In this document: in pieces, positions 38,144-46,633 of the stretch
Position numbering within the stretch: position 1 is the stretch's first letter
Layout: the number at the start of each line of letters is the position of its first letter
Assembly: GCA_963764805.1 (NCBI GenBank)
Contig: CAVXUB010000003.1
Span: 310,001 to 374,000, forward strand
Reading direction: 5' to 3'
DNA length: 64,000 nucleotides
Origin: CAVXUB01 sp963764805
GTDB taxonomy: Bacteria > Actinomycetota > Acidimicrobiia > Acidimicrobiales > Bog-793
The notes under the pieces: generated by a model
The model's input: the letters and a program-made list of their open reading frames with translations, nothing else
Told to the model about the DNA's origin: nothing
Databases searched by the model: none
Position numbers and translations under genes: made by a program

Positions 38144-38159
38144 ATTGTAGCAGTACAAA
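38144..38159. promoter_or_regulatory. Shared divergent promoter and TTGTA-N4-TACAA operator
   Basis: Only 49 bases separate the mocR and PNPOx-like starts. TTGTA-GCAG-TACAA (38145-38158) is a perfect inverted repeat. Read on the minus strand its left arm gives TACAAT, an ideal -10 for mocR; on the plus strand the right arm gives TACAAA as a -10 for the other gene. One dimer bound here could control both. Confidence 0.6.
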
Positions 38160-38180
38160 ATCCGTACCCGGAGGAGGGTG

Positions 38181-38846
38181 ATGAGCAAGACGAGACGTGC
38201 CACCGTCCGGCGCCTCCCCGAGCGCGGTCGCTACGACCGGGCCACCGTCGAGTCGATCCTCGACGAGGCCGTCGTGTGCCATCTGGGACTGGTGCACGAG
38301 GGGAGCCCCGTCGTGCTGCCCACCCTGTTCGTCCGACGCGGCGACGACATCTACCTCCACGGATCGCCGGCAAGCGCCATGCTCCGCTCGATGAAGAGGG
38401 ACGCCGAGGTCTGCCTCACGGTGACGATCGTCGACGGCCTGGTGCTCGCTCGATCGGCCTTTCATCATTCGGTGAACTACCGATGCGCCGTGGTCTTCGG
38501 GGCCGCCCGCGCCGTCGAAGACCCGGTCGAGAAGGCGGCGGCGATGGATGCATTGGTGGACAAGGTGGTACCGGGCCGGTCCCGCGAGGCGCGCAAGCCC
38601 TCGGAGAAGGAGCTGAGGGCAACACTCGTGATGGCCCTCAAGCTGGACGAGTTCTCGTGCAAGGTCCGCACCGGTCCGCCCGTCGATGACGACGAGGACT
38701 ACGAGCTTCCTGTGTGGGCTGGCGTCCTTCCCCTCCATGTCGTGCCGGGAGTGCCAGTAACTGATCCCCTCTGTAGCGCAGAGGGCCGCCGGCACGAGCC
38801 TTTTGTCGAGGCCGGACGTTGGCACGCCGCCGCCACAAGAGGCTGA
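38181..38846 (+). CDS. Pyridoxamine 5'-phosphate oxidase-like flavin-binding protein
   Basis: A 221-residue split-barrel protein of the PNPOx-like/DUF-type nitroimidazole-resistance group: HLGLVHEGSPVVLPTLFVRRGDDIYLHGS-type strands, ASAMLRSM, CLTVTIVDGLVLARSAFHHSVNYR and VVFGAARAVED. It probably binds FMN or F420; it need not make PLP. GGAGGAGGG directly precedes the ATG at 38181 (a GTG three bases earlier is possible). It is transcribed divergently from the MocR gene, which fits a regulator-target pair in vitamin B6 or flavin metabolism. Confidence 0.82.
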   Translation: MSKTRRATVRRLPERGRYDRATVESILDEAVVCHLGLVHEGSPVVLPTLFVRRGDDIYLHGSPASAMLRSMKRDAEVCLTVTIVDGLVLARSAFHHSVNYRCAVVFGAARAVEDPVEKAAAMDALVDKVVPGRSREARKPSEKELRATLVMALKLDEFSCKVRTGPPVDDDEDYELPVWAGVLPLHVVPGVPVTDPLCSAEGRRHEPFVEAGRWHAAATRG

Positions 38847-38970
38847 GCAGGGCCCGGAACTTCGCCATCTAGCAGGGGTAAACGCCTCCAAACCACAGAC
38901 GCCGCGCGCCCGGCCGCCGGGCTCGGCGTCCGCGCTGCCGCCGGTCTTGGCAGTTCGCATGAAGATTCCG

Positions 38971-38998
38971 TCAAGTTCCCGCTGGCGCGTGCCGATAG
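38971..38998 (+). promoter_or_regulatory. WhiG/FliA-type sigma promoter upstream of a whiB gene
   Basis: TCAAGTTC (38971-38978) and GCCGATAG (38991-38998) match the sigma-28 family pattern TAAAGTTT/GCCGATAA closely at the -10 (7 of 8) and partly at the -35. Counted as CAAG, the spacer is exactly 15 bases. Transcription would begin near 39004, about 35 bases before the whiB ATG. Confidence 0.55.
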
Positions 38999-39037
38999 GT
39001 ATCCGGTTGCTTCAGGGGGAAAGCGAGGGATCTCGAT

Positions 39038-39355
39038 ATGTTTGGAGACAACGTGATTGGTAGGGCGATGACCCTAGAGCGTTCGCTCTGCGAGGGCTCG
39101 ACGGCCGATGAGCTGTTCGATCTGATGTCACTTCGCCCGAGTTGGTGGTCGGAGGCAGCGTGCCGCCGCCAGCCGCTCGAGGTCTTCTTCCCGGCGGACG
39201 CAAGGTCTTCCCGCCAGGCGAAGAACATCTGCAACGTGTGCAAGGTCCGCCAGCAGTGCCTCGAGTACACGCTCGCCGCGGACCCGCCACTGAAGGGGAT
39301 CTTCGGAGGGATGACCGAGCAGGAGCGCCGGTCCTACCGCCGGTTGGCAGGCTGA
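39038..39355 (+). CDS. WhiB family iron-sulfur regulator (second copy)
   Basis: A 105-residue protein. The four cysteines are in AACRRQPLEVFFP, NICNVCKVRQQC (C-x2-C-x5-C spacing). The usual G-V/I-W-G-G turn reads G-I-F-G-G, followed by the basic TEQERRSYRRLAG end. ATG 39038 follows GAGGGATCTCGAT; an internal ATG at residue 11 is an alternative. It is a single-gene unit behind a WhiG/FliA-like promoter. Its target genes are unknown, and it is distinct in sequence from the WhiB at 16.8 kb. Confidence 0.87.
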   Translation: MFGDNVIGRAMTLERSLCEGSTADELFDLMSLRPSWWSEAACRRQPLEVFFPADARSSRQAKNICNVCKVRQQCLEYTLAADPPLKGIFGGMTEQERRSYRRLAG

Positions 39356-39582
39356 GCGGGCTGAGCGGGCGGAGCCTGTAATACCGGCGGGCCGTCAGCC
39401 CGCCGCTGTTCTGTAGTCAGAGCCGACGGCCGGTTGCTCTCCACCGGCCGAGAGCGCCAGGCAGCGTTTTGCCAGCAGCGGACTGCGAAGCGTCGCCGAG
39501 CGCCTGGGGCGACGGCATACAGCTGGGGGCCGCCGCCCCCCGGACGGAGGGCGTCGGGCGGCTGAGGTTCCAGCTACGCGAA

Positions 39583-39612
39583 ACAGGGCGAGGGCCGAAG
39601 CCCCCGCCCTGT
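39583..39612 (-). terminator. Terminator hairpin of the EXORDIUM-like gene
   Basis: ACAGGGCG, A, GGGC, loop CGAA, GCCC, C, CGCCCTGT: a long, symmetric stem with a stable tetraloop, followed on the minus strand by TTTCG. It lies 25 bases beyond the stop of the secreted protein. The rest of the 280-base gap (39356-39636) shows nothing else. Confidence 0.7.
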
Positions 39613-39636
39613 GGCAGTTCCGATGGTCCGCTTGGA

Positions 39637-40752
39637 TCAGGTGACGATCGAGTGCGAGACCGAGCAGCCGCCCTTGCCGCTGTTGGCGACGTTCTCCCAG
39701 ATGCCCTGGACGGCGAAGGTCCCCGTCGAGAGCGTGATGTCCTGGGAGCGTCCCGTGCCCGAGGACTTCCAGGCGCAGAGGTCGCCGACTTCCTCGCCGG
39801 CGTTGTCGATCCAGCCACCGGCCGGGAACTGGTCGGTGACCGTCTCGGCGTACTCGTGGCCGTTGACGATCGTGACGCCGTCGAGGTCGTTGCCCGGGTT
39901 CACGAAGCCTGCACCGCAGCCGGCGCCGGCATCCGGCACGTAGGGCATGTTGGTGAAGGCGATGATCGGTCCGGAGGCGCCGCCGCCACCGTCGAGCGTC
40001 GAGTCCTGGGTGTAGTCGTGCCAGGCGCAGAAGCCCTGACCTTCGTAGTTGTCGGGGTTGGTGCCGTGCGCCGAGATGATGTCGTACTGGACGTAGCGGT
40101 TCTCGGCGGTCGTCGTCAGCCCGAAGTGCGTGGCGGCCTTCTCGGCCTCCTCGGCGAGCTGGTGACCCGTCACCTGGTTCGGCTCCGAGGCCCCGTTGTC
40201 CTCCCAAACGCCGGCAAGAGCTCCGCCCGTCGGGTAGCCGACGTGCGGGGCGGATGACGGGCAAGTCGTTGCACCCGTGGCGACACCCTGGCAGTACGTC
40301 GTCATGACGCCGCTCCACTTGTCAGACGAGGAGCCGAGTCCGGCGAAGAACCCCTGTATGTCGGGTGCGAGCCCGTCCGGGTCACCCGAGAACGTGGCGT
40401 AGCCATGCGAGTTGGTGCTCTCGCTGCCCCACTGGGAGCCCCAGAAGATGATGTACACCTTCTCCTTGCCGTCGGTCACGCCGACGCCGTCGATGCCCCC
40501 CTGGTACTTGACGCACTTGCTGGAGCAAGCGGCCTCGACCTTGTTGTGGCCGCGCATCCAGATGGTGCCCGGATACGCGTGGGTGCCGGTCGCGTGATGC
40601 GTGGTGCCGGCGGGGGCTGCCTGCGCCGTGCCGGCCGTGGCCGCCATGCCGAGCACGCTCAGTGCGCCGACCGTGGCGATGGTCGCTACCCGAGCCCGCA
40701 CCCCCAGCAGGCGCCCGCCCGAAGGCGACCGCCTCATGCCATTTCCTTCCAT
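39637..40752 (-). CDS. Secreted EXORDIUM/PHI-1-like protein with HEYAE motif
   Basis: A 371-residue exported protein. The signal peptide (RVATIATVGALSVLGMAATA, AQA cleavage) is followed by one compact domain with several cysteines. H299-E-Y-A-E303 and the later GEEVGDLCAW (319-328) recall the H-E-L-A-E ... E-I-G-D-L-C segments of the plant EXORDIUM/phosphate-induced family and its bacterial relatives, which are suspected zinc peptidases. The activity is unproven. The start could be 40752 (AAAGGTGACGA upstream) or 40737 (GGAAGG upstream). The 245 bases upstream include an unusually AT-rich patch (about 40938-40972) that may be its promoter. Confidence 0.7.
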   Translation of the reverse strand: MEGNGMRRSPSGGRLLGVRARVATIATVGALSVLGMAATAGTAQAAPAGTTHHATGTHAYPGTIWMRGHNKVEAACSSKCVKYQGGIDGVGVTDGKEKVYIIFWGSQWGSESTNSHGYATFSGDPDGLAPDIQGFFAGLGSSSDKWSGVMTTYCQGVATGATTCPSSAPHVGYPTGGALAGVWEDNGASEPNQVTGHQLAEEAEKAATHFGLTTTAENRYVQYDIISAHGTNPDNYEGQGFCAWHDYTQDSTLDGGGGASGPIIAFTNMPYVPDAGAGCGAGFVNPGNDLDGVTIVNGHEYAETVTDQFPAGGWIDNAGEEVGDLCAWKSSGTGRSQDITLSTGTFAVQGIWENVANSGKGGCSVSHSIVT

Positions 40753-40997
40753 TCGTCACCTTTCGTGCCGCGGTAACGAGATGCGGCCGCTCGCGCACGG
40801 CAGTACCGGACGCTGACGCCCCCTCGCACCGTCTCCATTGATGGTCAGGTGGCTGCGCCGCCGGATGTAGTCGACGGCGCCTTCCCCAGCAGTCGTGCCG
40901 CACCACGCGCACGAACCCTCGCGTGACAGAGCGCAACTAACCGTGAATCATTACTCAAAACTTCTGCCGGCGCCAGTATCGATCACCCCCTCCCTCA

Positions 40998-41618
40998 CTA
41001 TGGCGACGGCGGCGGCGCGGCGAGCCAGCGGTAGCCGTCCCAGAAAGCCAATCTGGACGGATCGTCCGGTGCCGGATACCACCCGGCCGGGGGACCTCCC
41101 GCATAGCTCGGGACCGCCTGCCAGCCGGACGGCGTTGTTCCGTCGTATCGCATTGTGGCCGCTGCGCCGAGCAGTTGTTGGAACTCGCGTTGCCGCACGA
41201 AGAGGAGCTCGCGCCCGACCTGCAGGCGGACGAGCCGTTGGTGCTGCTCGACCGGCTGGAGAGCACCGGCCGTCGGAACGACCTCTCGAACGCTTCTCGG
41301 TAGCCCGGTCCAGGCGCTCGCTTTCATCAGGAACGTGCCCCCCGGGGTGAGCACGATGCCGAAACGTGGGCGGAGCGCGGCGACACCGATCAGGATCGGG
41401 ATGATCCCGGGCACGACCAGCTGACCGGTCGTCTCCGAGATGGCGACGATCGCCGCCACGACCAGCAGGACGCCGAGCGCGACCACCCACGACGGCACCC
41501 TGAGCTTGCCGACGCCGAAGGCGTAACCGACCACTGGCGTCTCCGGGCCGAGGACTGCCTGCGCGGCATCCATCCGCCGGCGCTGCCTACGTTGCATCGC
41601 GTCCGGACGCGGGTTCAT
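40998..41618 (-). CDS. Membrane protein with C-terminal DUF2510 motif
   Basis: A 206-residue protein. One or two membrane spans (about residues 42-82, VPSWVVALGVLLVVAAIVAI) are followed by a soluble region and a C-terminal DUF2510 signature (PPAGWYPAPDDPSRLAFWDGYRW), a short actinobacterial motif found in many membrane proteins. Function unknown. The ATG overlaps the stop of the PI-PLC-like lipoprotein gene by four bases (ATGA), so the two are co-expressed and may form an envelope pair. Confidence 0.75.
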   Translation of the reverse strand: MNPRPDAMQRRQRRRMDAAQAVLGPETPVVGYAFGVGKLRVPSWVVALGVLLVVAAIVAISETTGQLVVPGIIPILIGVAALRPRFGIVLTPGGTFLMKASAWTGLPRSVREVVPTAGALQPVEQHQRLVRLQVGRELLFVRQREFQQLLGAAATMRYDGTTPSGWQAVPSYAGGPPAGWYPAPDDPSRLAFWDGYRWLAAPPPSP

Positions 41619-42835
41619 GAGGCGTCTTCCTCGACGACCGCTGGAACGTAGCCCCCGTACTCGATCCCGTCCGATACGACCACATTGAGCTTGGGTCCCC
41701 AGGCTTTGAGGGCGTCGTTCCGGCTGTAGGTGGCGGACCACAGTCCGCTCTCCCAGGCAGGCTTGGTCGATCCCTTTGCCGGGATCAGGCCGCCGAACGC
41801 CGACAGCAACGGGAGATCGGACGTCAGGTTGCTGCTCAGGCTGTATATCAGCTGGGACTGGAAGAAGCCCTTGCCCTGCAACGAGCCGAGAGGTGGCGAG
41901 TAGGCGATCGGGAACGCCTCCAGGGCACGGTTGGCGCCGCTGAACGCTGCTGCCGAGGCAGGGGCGATCGTCGAGGGCCAGGCGTAGGCCTCCGGCAGCC
42001 GGGGGGAGGGAGCCGTCCGGGCGGGACCAGTCGCGGGCGCGATGACGAAAGTGGCGTGGACGTGGTCGATGTTCGAGAGGGCATTCGTCTGCAGCGCATA
42101 GTCGGGGAGCATCACGATCACGTTCCGCCGGCTGGAGACGACTTCGTCGGGTGTCACGCTCGTGACCGACATACCGCTCGGCGCGACGTAGCTGAGGGGT
42201 CCGAGGGCCGCGAAGTCCTGCCACAGCTGCAAGTCGGCGGCGGCGGTGGGGGAGTTGTCGTAGCAGAGGTGCTGGACGTCCACGATCACGAGCTCAGTCG
42301 GATGATCCTTGGCCCAGGCGGCAATCGAGTCGAGGTCTTCCGAGAGGGCACGGCGACTGAACTCGGTGTGCACGATCCGCCAGCCGAGGCTCGAGCTCCC
42401 GCTGTAGGCGATGCGGATGTCGAGGTACCGAATCCCGGCGTCGAGTTGATGCGTGAAGTCGAGGTCCTGCGTCATGCTCCACGCTTTGACCAGGTCTCCC
42501 AATCCCTGAGAGAAGACAGGGGAGTAGTTCGTGCAGTCGGAGCCGCTCGCCTTGTCGAACAAGGTCGGATCGAGATCGAACGTCCCGGCGTCGTGGGCGC
42601 CCGGGATTGCCAGCCGCGAGATCTCGGTCTTGCCGAAGCCGGGATCGGAGGCTGCGAGACAGCCCATCCATGTCGCAGGATGCTCGGTCGCGCAACTGCG
42701 CGCCTGAGCCAGGCTCGGGCGCGGAGAGCTCGTGGTCGTCGGACTTGCTGCCGCAGGACTGCCACTACTGCAAGCTGAGGCCACCAGCCCCAGCAGGAAG
42801 AGCAGACACGGCAAGACTCGTCGGCGCCATCTCAT
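41615..42835 (-). CDS. PI-PLC X-domain-like lipoprotein
   Basis: About 406 residues from the ATG at 42835. A lipobox (LLGLVASAC) anchors the protein outside the membrane. The catalytic fold resembles phosphatidylinositol-specific phospholipase C: first His in IPGAHDAGTFD, Asp/Arg in GIRYLDIRI and second His in IVHTEF. Such bacterial proteins cleave phosphoinositides or glycosyl-PI, or related phosphodiesters; actinobacterial envelopes contain PI and PI mannosides. An alternative upstream start at 42892 would overlap the HNH gene end. The downstream DUF2510 gene is coupled. Confidence 0.8.
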   Translation of the reverse strand: MRWRRRVLPCLLFLLGLVASACSSGSPAAASPTTTSSPRPSLAQARSCATEHPATWMGCLAASDPGFGKTEISRLAIPGAHDAGTFDLDPTLFDKASGSDCTNYSPVFSQGLGDLVKAWSMTQDLDFTHQLDAGIRYLDIRIAYSGSSSLGWRIVHTEFSRRALSEDLDSIAAWAKDHPTELVIVDVQHLCYDNSPTAAADLQLWQDFAALGPLSYVAPSGMSVTSVTPDEVVSSRRNVIVMLPDYALQTNALSNIDHVHATFVIAPATGPARTAPSPRLPEAYAWPSTIAPASAAAFSGANRALEAFPIAYSPPLGSLQGKGFFQSQLIYSLSSNLTSDLPLLSAFGGLIPAKGSTKPAWESGLWSATYSRNDALKAWGPKLNVVVSDGIEYGGYVPAVVEEDAS

Positions 42836-42846
42836 GGGGCGTGAGC

Positions 42847-44125
42847 CTATGGCCCGGCGCTCCACCGCTCGTGTTCCCAGAGCTGTTGCCAACGCCGTTG
42901 CTCGGACAGCATCTCGAAGTCGCAGTCCGGCGGGTCTCCTGTGCCGCGGTCGTGGTCAGGGGGGCCGTCAGGTGGCCCGTGCCGCCAGCCGAAGAACCGC
43001 TTCTCGACCTCGTCGAGCAGTGGCATCGGGCGGGAGGAGAGGATCTGGCCGCTCGCAGAGACGAACTGGAGCTCGCCGCCGGGGTCGCCCTCGATGCGCC
43101 AGCCCTCCTGGTGGACCAAGCGGTGGTGGCGCCGGCAGAGCAGGCAGAGGTTGGCCATCTCTGTCGGCCCGCCCGTCCCCCAAAAGACGATGTGGTGGCC
43201 GTTGACGAGGCGTGTGGCGTGACAGCCGGGGAAGCGGCATGTGCGGTCCCGCCGCCGGAGCTGGCGGTACAGCGAAGGCGGGATCGCATGGGTGGTGGTG
43301 GAAAAGGAGAGCGGGTTGCCGTGCTCGTCCTCGCGCACCACCTGCAGCCGGCAGTCGCAGAGCAGGCGCCTCGCCGCCTCCGGCGAGATGTGCGTGCCGC
43401 CCTCGGAGACGGCGTGCCCGTCGGCGCCAGAGACGACCTCTGGCCCGACGTGCACGACGACCGTCGCCAGATCGGCGTCCTCGTCCTCTCGGATGCCGGC
43501 CGAGCAGATGTCGACAAGGGCGTCGGCCATGGCGCGCCTCGAGCGCCTCGAACAGGCCGGTCTCGGGGTCCTTCGGGTAGCTCTCGACGAGCCGCCCGAG
43601 GGCCTTTCGCACGAGCTCGCCGTCGGACTGGGTGAGCCGCCCCGACAGGGTGCACATCTCACCCTTGCGGCCCATGCGGAGGAAGCGCGCCCGGTGCTCG
43701 CCGTTCTCGTCGGCGGCCCTGCGCCTCCGTGCCGCCCTGGCCAGCTCCTCTGCCTGGGCGACCGACAGGCCCGGCAGCACCTTTGCCACATCTTGGTCCT
43801 GTTCGGGCTTGACCACGGCCGCCACCGGGCGCAGCTGGTCGAGGCTCACCTGCCCGCTCGCCAGCAGCTCGAAAAGTGCCGGCAGCTCTACGAGGAACCC
43901 TGCGGTCCTGGCGAGGTCGCGGGCGGTCGACGTGGACAGCGACAACCGCCCCTCCAGCCAGGCCGTCATCGAGCGGGCACCGTCGGCCTCGTAGGCGGCG
44001 CGTTCTGAGAAGACGGCGATCATCGCCATCAGCTCGGCCTGCGCAGCCGAGATCAGCGCCTGCAGCTGGCAGATCGCCTCTGCCAGCTCGTCGTCCGAGC
44101 AGCCCCTGTAGTCCCGCCGGCCCAT
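42847..44125 (-). CDS. DUF222/HNH endonuclease-domain protein (13E12-like, one frameshift)
   Basis: About 426 residues if two bases (one GC unit) are restored near 43531-43538. The N-terminal DUF222 region (YRGCSDDELAEAICQLQA ... ARDLARTAGFLVELP ... QVSLDQLRPVAAVV) is in one frame. The second half, with the HNH nuclease (CRFPGCHATRLVNGHHIVFW ... CLLCRRHHRLVHQEGW), is in another. This is the layout of the actinobacterial 13E12 repeat family, often multi-copy and SOS-inducible. The ATG at 44125 sits right after a LexA-box-like palindrome, suggesting a leaderless damage-induced transcript. Its role, possibly mobile, is unknown. Confidence 0.82.
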
Positions 44126-44141
44126 ACGAACAAGTGTACGA
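44126..44141 (-). promoter_or_regulatory. SOS (LexA) box-like palindrome at the HNH gene start
   Basis: ACGAAC-AAGT-GTACGA matches the Gram-positive/actinobacterial SOS box CGAAC-N4-GTTCG with one mismatch. On the minus strand it contains TACACT, a -10-like hexamer about eight bases before the ATG. LexA boxes precede some 13E12-family genes in Mycobacterium tuberculosis. Confidence 0.55.
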
Positions 44142-44216
44142 TGAAGGTGTATCACTCCGTGTCGTTTCGAAGGAAGATCCTGGTGGTGATCCGCGTCCGG
44201 ACGAGACGCGCTCGCC

Positions 44217-44720
44217 TCAGACCGGGGGCGGTGCCAGGTCGAGCTCGTACCAGGTGCCCGGCCGGCCCCCGACGTGCGACGGATCAGCCGTTCCGATTGC
44301 CAGGAAGCCAGCGTTTCGAAGCACTCGGGTGGAGGCGACGTTGGCGTCGCTGGTCGCCGCCCGCAGTGTACGCAGCCCGTAGATCTCTGCCGCCCGTCTG
44401 CAGAGCTCGCGCACGGCTCCCGTTGCCACACCACGACCGGCCACGTCCTGCGCCACCCGGTAGCCGAGCTCGCCGGTGCCCCCCTCGAGGTCGACGAGAT
44501 TGAAACGACCGAGCACTTTGCCGTCTTCTGCAACGAGCACGTGGAAGATGCAGTTTCCTGCCTCCTGATCGGCCAGCAACTCTTCGAACCGGTCGTCGAA
44601 GTGATCGAAGAACTCGTCGCCGCGGTCGGAGATGAAGCCCGCGAAGTAGGCGCGGTTGGCAAGCTCGAATGCCAGGACCGCTGGCGCATGGTCGGGTCGC
44701 AGGACCTGCAACTCAGGCAC
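44217..44720 (-). CDS. GNAT family N-acetyltransferase
   Basis: A 167-residue acetyltransferase. The acetyl-CoA site is seen in LGYRVAQDVAGRGVATGAVREL (a Q/R-x-x-G-x-G/A variant), followed by ATSDANVASTRVLRNAGFLAIG. It resembles RimJ/RimL-type enzymes, but the substrate cannot be named. GTG at 44720 is chosen to avoid overlap with the upstream S9 peptidase, whose stop is 17 bases away; a longer frame with a poor N-terminus reaches 44822. Confidence 0.82.
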   Translation of the reverse strand: MPELQVLRPDHAPAVLAFELANRAYFAGFISDRGDEFFDHFDDRFEELLADQEAGNCIFHVLVAEDGKVLGRFNLVDLEGGTGELGYRVAQDVAGRGVATGAVRELCRRAAEIYGLRTLRAATSDANVASTRVLRNAGFLAIGTADPSHVGGRPGTWYELDLAPPPV

Positions 44721-44736
44721 GCCGGCGGTGCTCTTG

Positions 44737-46608
44737 CTAGGTCGCGTCAATGCCGGATGATTGGCCCGTGCCCTCGCGAGCGAGGCCGAGCACCTCGTCG
44801 AGGAAGCGGAAGACCCGCACATAGGCGTCGATCACGTTGTCGAGCTTGCCGAGCCCGTGCCCCTCGTCGGGGTACACCACGAGCTCGCAGCGGACACCCC
44901 GTGCCTCGAGAGCCGCCGCCAGTTGGCGAGCCTCTCCGACCGGGACGCGAGGGTCGTTCTCGCCGTGCACGAGGAAGAGCGGTGCCTTGATCTGGTCGAC
45001 CTTGTTCATGGGAGATGCGCGCTCGAGGAACTCACGGTCCTCGGCGAGGCTGCCGTACTCTCGCTCTCGATGGGCACGGCGGTAGGCGGATGTGTTCTCG
45101 AGGAAGGTGACGAGGTTGGAGATCGCCACGAGGCCGACGCCGGCGGCCCACAGCTCGGGCTGGAAGGCGCATCCCGCGAGCACCATGTAGCCGCCGTAGG
45201 AGCCTCCGAACAGCACGGCGCGCTCTGCATCGAGACCCTCGCCAGCCAACCAGGAGTGGATCGCCGCCAGGTCGGCCACCGAATCGAGCCTCTTCACCGT
45301 GTCGTCGAGCGCCGCGTAACGCTTCCCGTAACCGGTAGAGCCGCGAACGTTCGGCACGACCACGGCCAGGCCGCGCCCTACGAGTGCCTGCAGTCGGGGA
45401 TTGAACATGAGAGTCGCCTGCGCCTCAGGTCCGCCGTGCACCATCACCACTACGGGAGGCGGTTGCTCCGAATCGGCCGGCGGCCGATACAGGTAGAGCG
45501 GCACCTCCTCCCCGTCGAAACTCTTGACGGCATGATCCGTAGGTGCAACCAGGCTCCCGGCATCCTCCGCGCCAAGAGGTGAACTGACCGTCAGCCGCTC
45601 CGGCTCACCCATATCTCTGCGGTAGCGCCACACTTCGCTCGGCAGGCGCGGCGAGCTGAAGGAGAACACCAACTCGGCACCGTCCTGCGAGAGCAGAGGC
45701 GGCGACCCGGCCGGATTGACCTCGAGCACGCCTCGCTCCGGCAGCGCCACCGGGCTCAGAGGGTTAAGCGATCCGGCGTCGCCCACTGCAAAGAGCTCGA
45801 GCCGGGCGGACCCGTTGTCATTGGCGACAACTGCCAAGGTGCTCCCGTCGGAGCTCGAGTAGCAGTCGAGATCGTGGTGACCCTCGAGCGCGGCCTGTTC
45901 GTGGCCGGTGGCGAGATCGACGAACATGATGGCCGCCAGATCCCGGCCGACGTTGGACGACACGAAGAACGAGGAGTCGGAGACCCAGGCAGGCGCCCCG
46001 ACGCGAGCAGCCTGTTCGGGATGGGCGCCGATCTCGCGTAGCACGCCGGTCGTGAGGTCGACGAGCATCTGCCGCTCGTCGAGCGGTCTGCTGCCGGGAA
46101 GCAGGAACGCCAGGTAGCGTCCCGAGGGAGAGAAGCCGGACGAGGCCCTGCACCACCCGCCCCGGTCGTAGACGCATGACTCTTCGCTGGTGAGGGGGTC
46201 GAGGAGGTAGACGTCGAAGTCGACGTTGTTTCGCCGGTTGGAGAGGTAGGCGATCTTTCGCCCGTCCCGAGCCACTCCCATCAGCGGCTGCGCAAACCCC
46301 TCGGCGACCGCCAACGGTTCGAGGCGGTCCGGCGCGTCGCCGGGCGGATCGTCGATGTCGGCGAGGTAGAGCTGGTGCAGTTCGTTCCCGCCGGCGTCCA
46401 TCTGCACGATCAGCCTCCGGGCACGGGGCAGGTACCTGCCGGTGACCGGCTCGCTGAAATTGGTGAGTGGGCGCAGCGCGCCGCCGGCGCACGCAAGCTC
46501 GTAGAGCTGGAACGTGCCCGTCAGGTCGGAGCGGACGAGCACGTTGCCGGCGCCGTCCAGGTCGACCGCAACGGCGGAGCGCAGCTTGAGTAGGTCGATG
46601 AGTTCCAC
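44737..46608 (-). CDS. S9 family prolyl oligopeptidase-like peptidase
   Basis: A 623-residue protein. An N-terminal beta-propeller (about 1-350, WD/TolB-like blades) is followed by an alpha/beta hydrolase domain. The catalytic Ser is in GGSYGGYM, Asp in HGENDPRVP and His in DEGHGL; VVMVHGGPEAQ forms the oxyanion side. The family cleaves short peptides or removes acylated N-terminal residues. No signal peptide, so cytoplasmic. It is on the same strand as, and close to, the GNAT gene downstream. Confidence 0.9.
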   Translation of the reverse strand: MELIDLLKLRSAVAVDLDGAGNVLVRSDLTGTFQLYELACAGGALRPLTNFSEPVTGRYLPRARRLIVQMDAGGNELHQLYLADIDDPPGDAPDRLEPLAVAEGFAQPLMGVARDGRKIAYLSNRRNNVDFDVYLLDPLTSEESCVYDRGGWCRASSGFSPSGRYLAFLLPGSRPLDERQMLVDLTTGVLREIGAHPEQAARVGAPAWVSDSSFFVSSNVGRDLAAIMFVDLATGHEQAALEGHHDLDCYSSSDGSTLAVVANDNGSARLELFAVGDAGSLNPLSPVALPERGVLEVNPAGSPPLLSQDGAELVFSFSSPRLPSEVWRYRRDMGEPERLTVSSPLGAEDAGSLVAPTDHAVKSFDGEEVPLYLYRPPADSEQPPPVVVMVHGGPEAQATLMFNPRLQALVGRGLAVVVPNVRGSTGYGKRYAALDDTVKRLDSVADLAAIHSWLAGEGLDAERAVLFGGSYGGYMVLAGCAFQPELWAAGVGLVAISNLVTFLENTSAYRRAHREREYGSLAEDREFLERASPMNKVDQIKAPLFLVHGENDPRVPVGEARQLAAALEARGVRCELVVYPDEGHGLGKLDNVIDAYVRVFRFLDEVLGLAREGTGQSSGIDAT

Positions 46609-46633
46609 GCCCTCGTTCTACCTTCCCCCGGCG

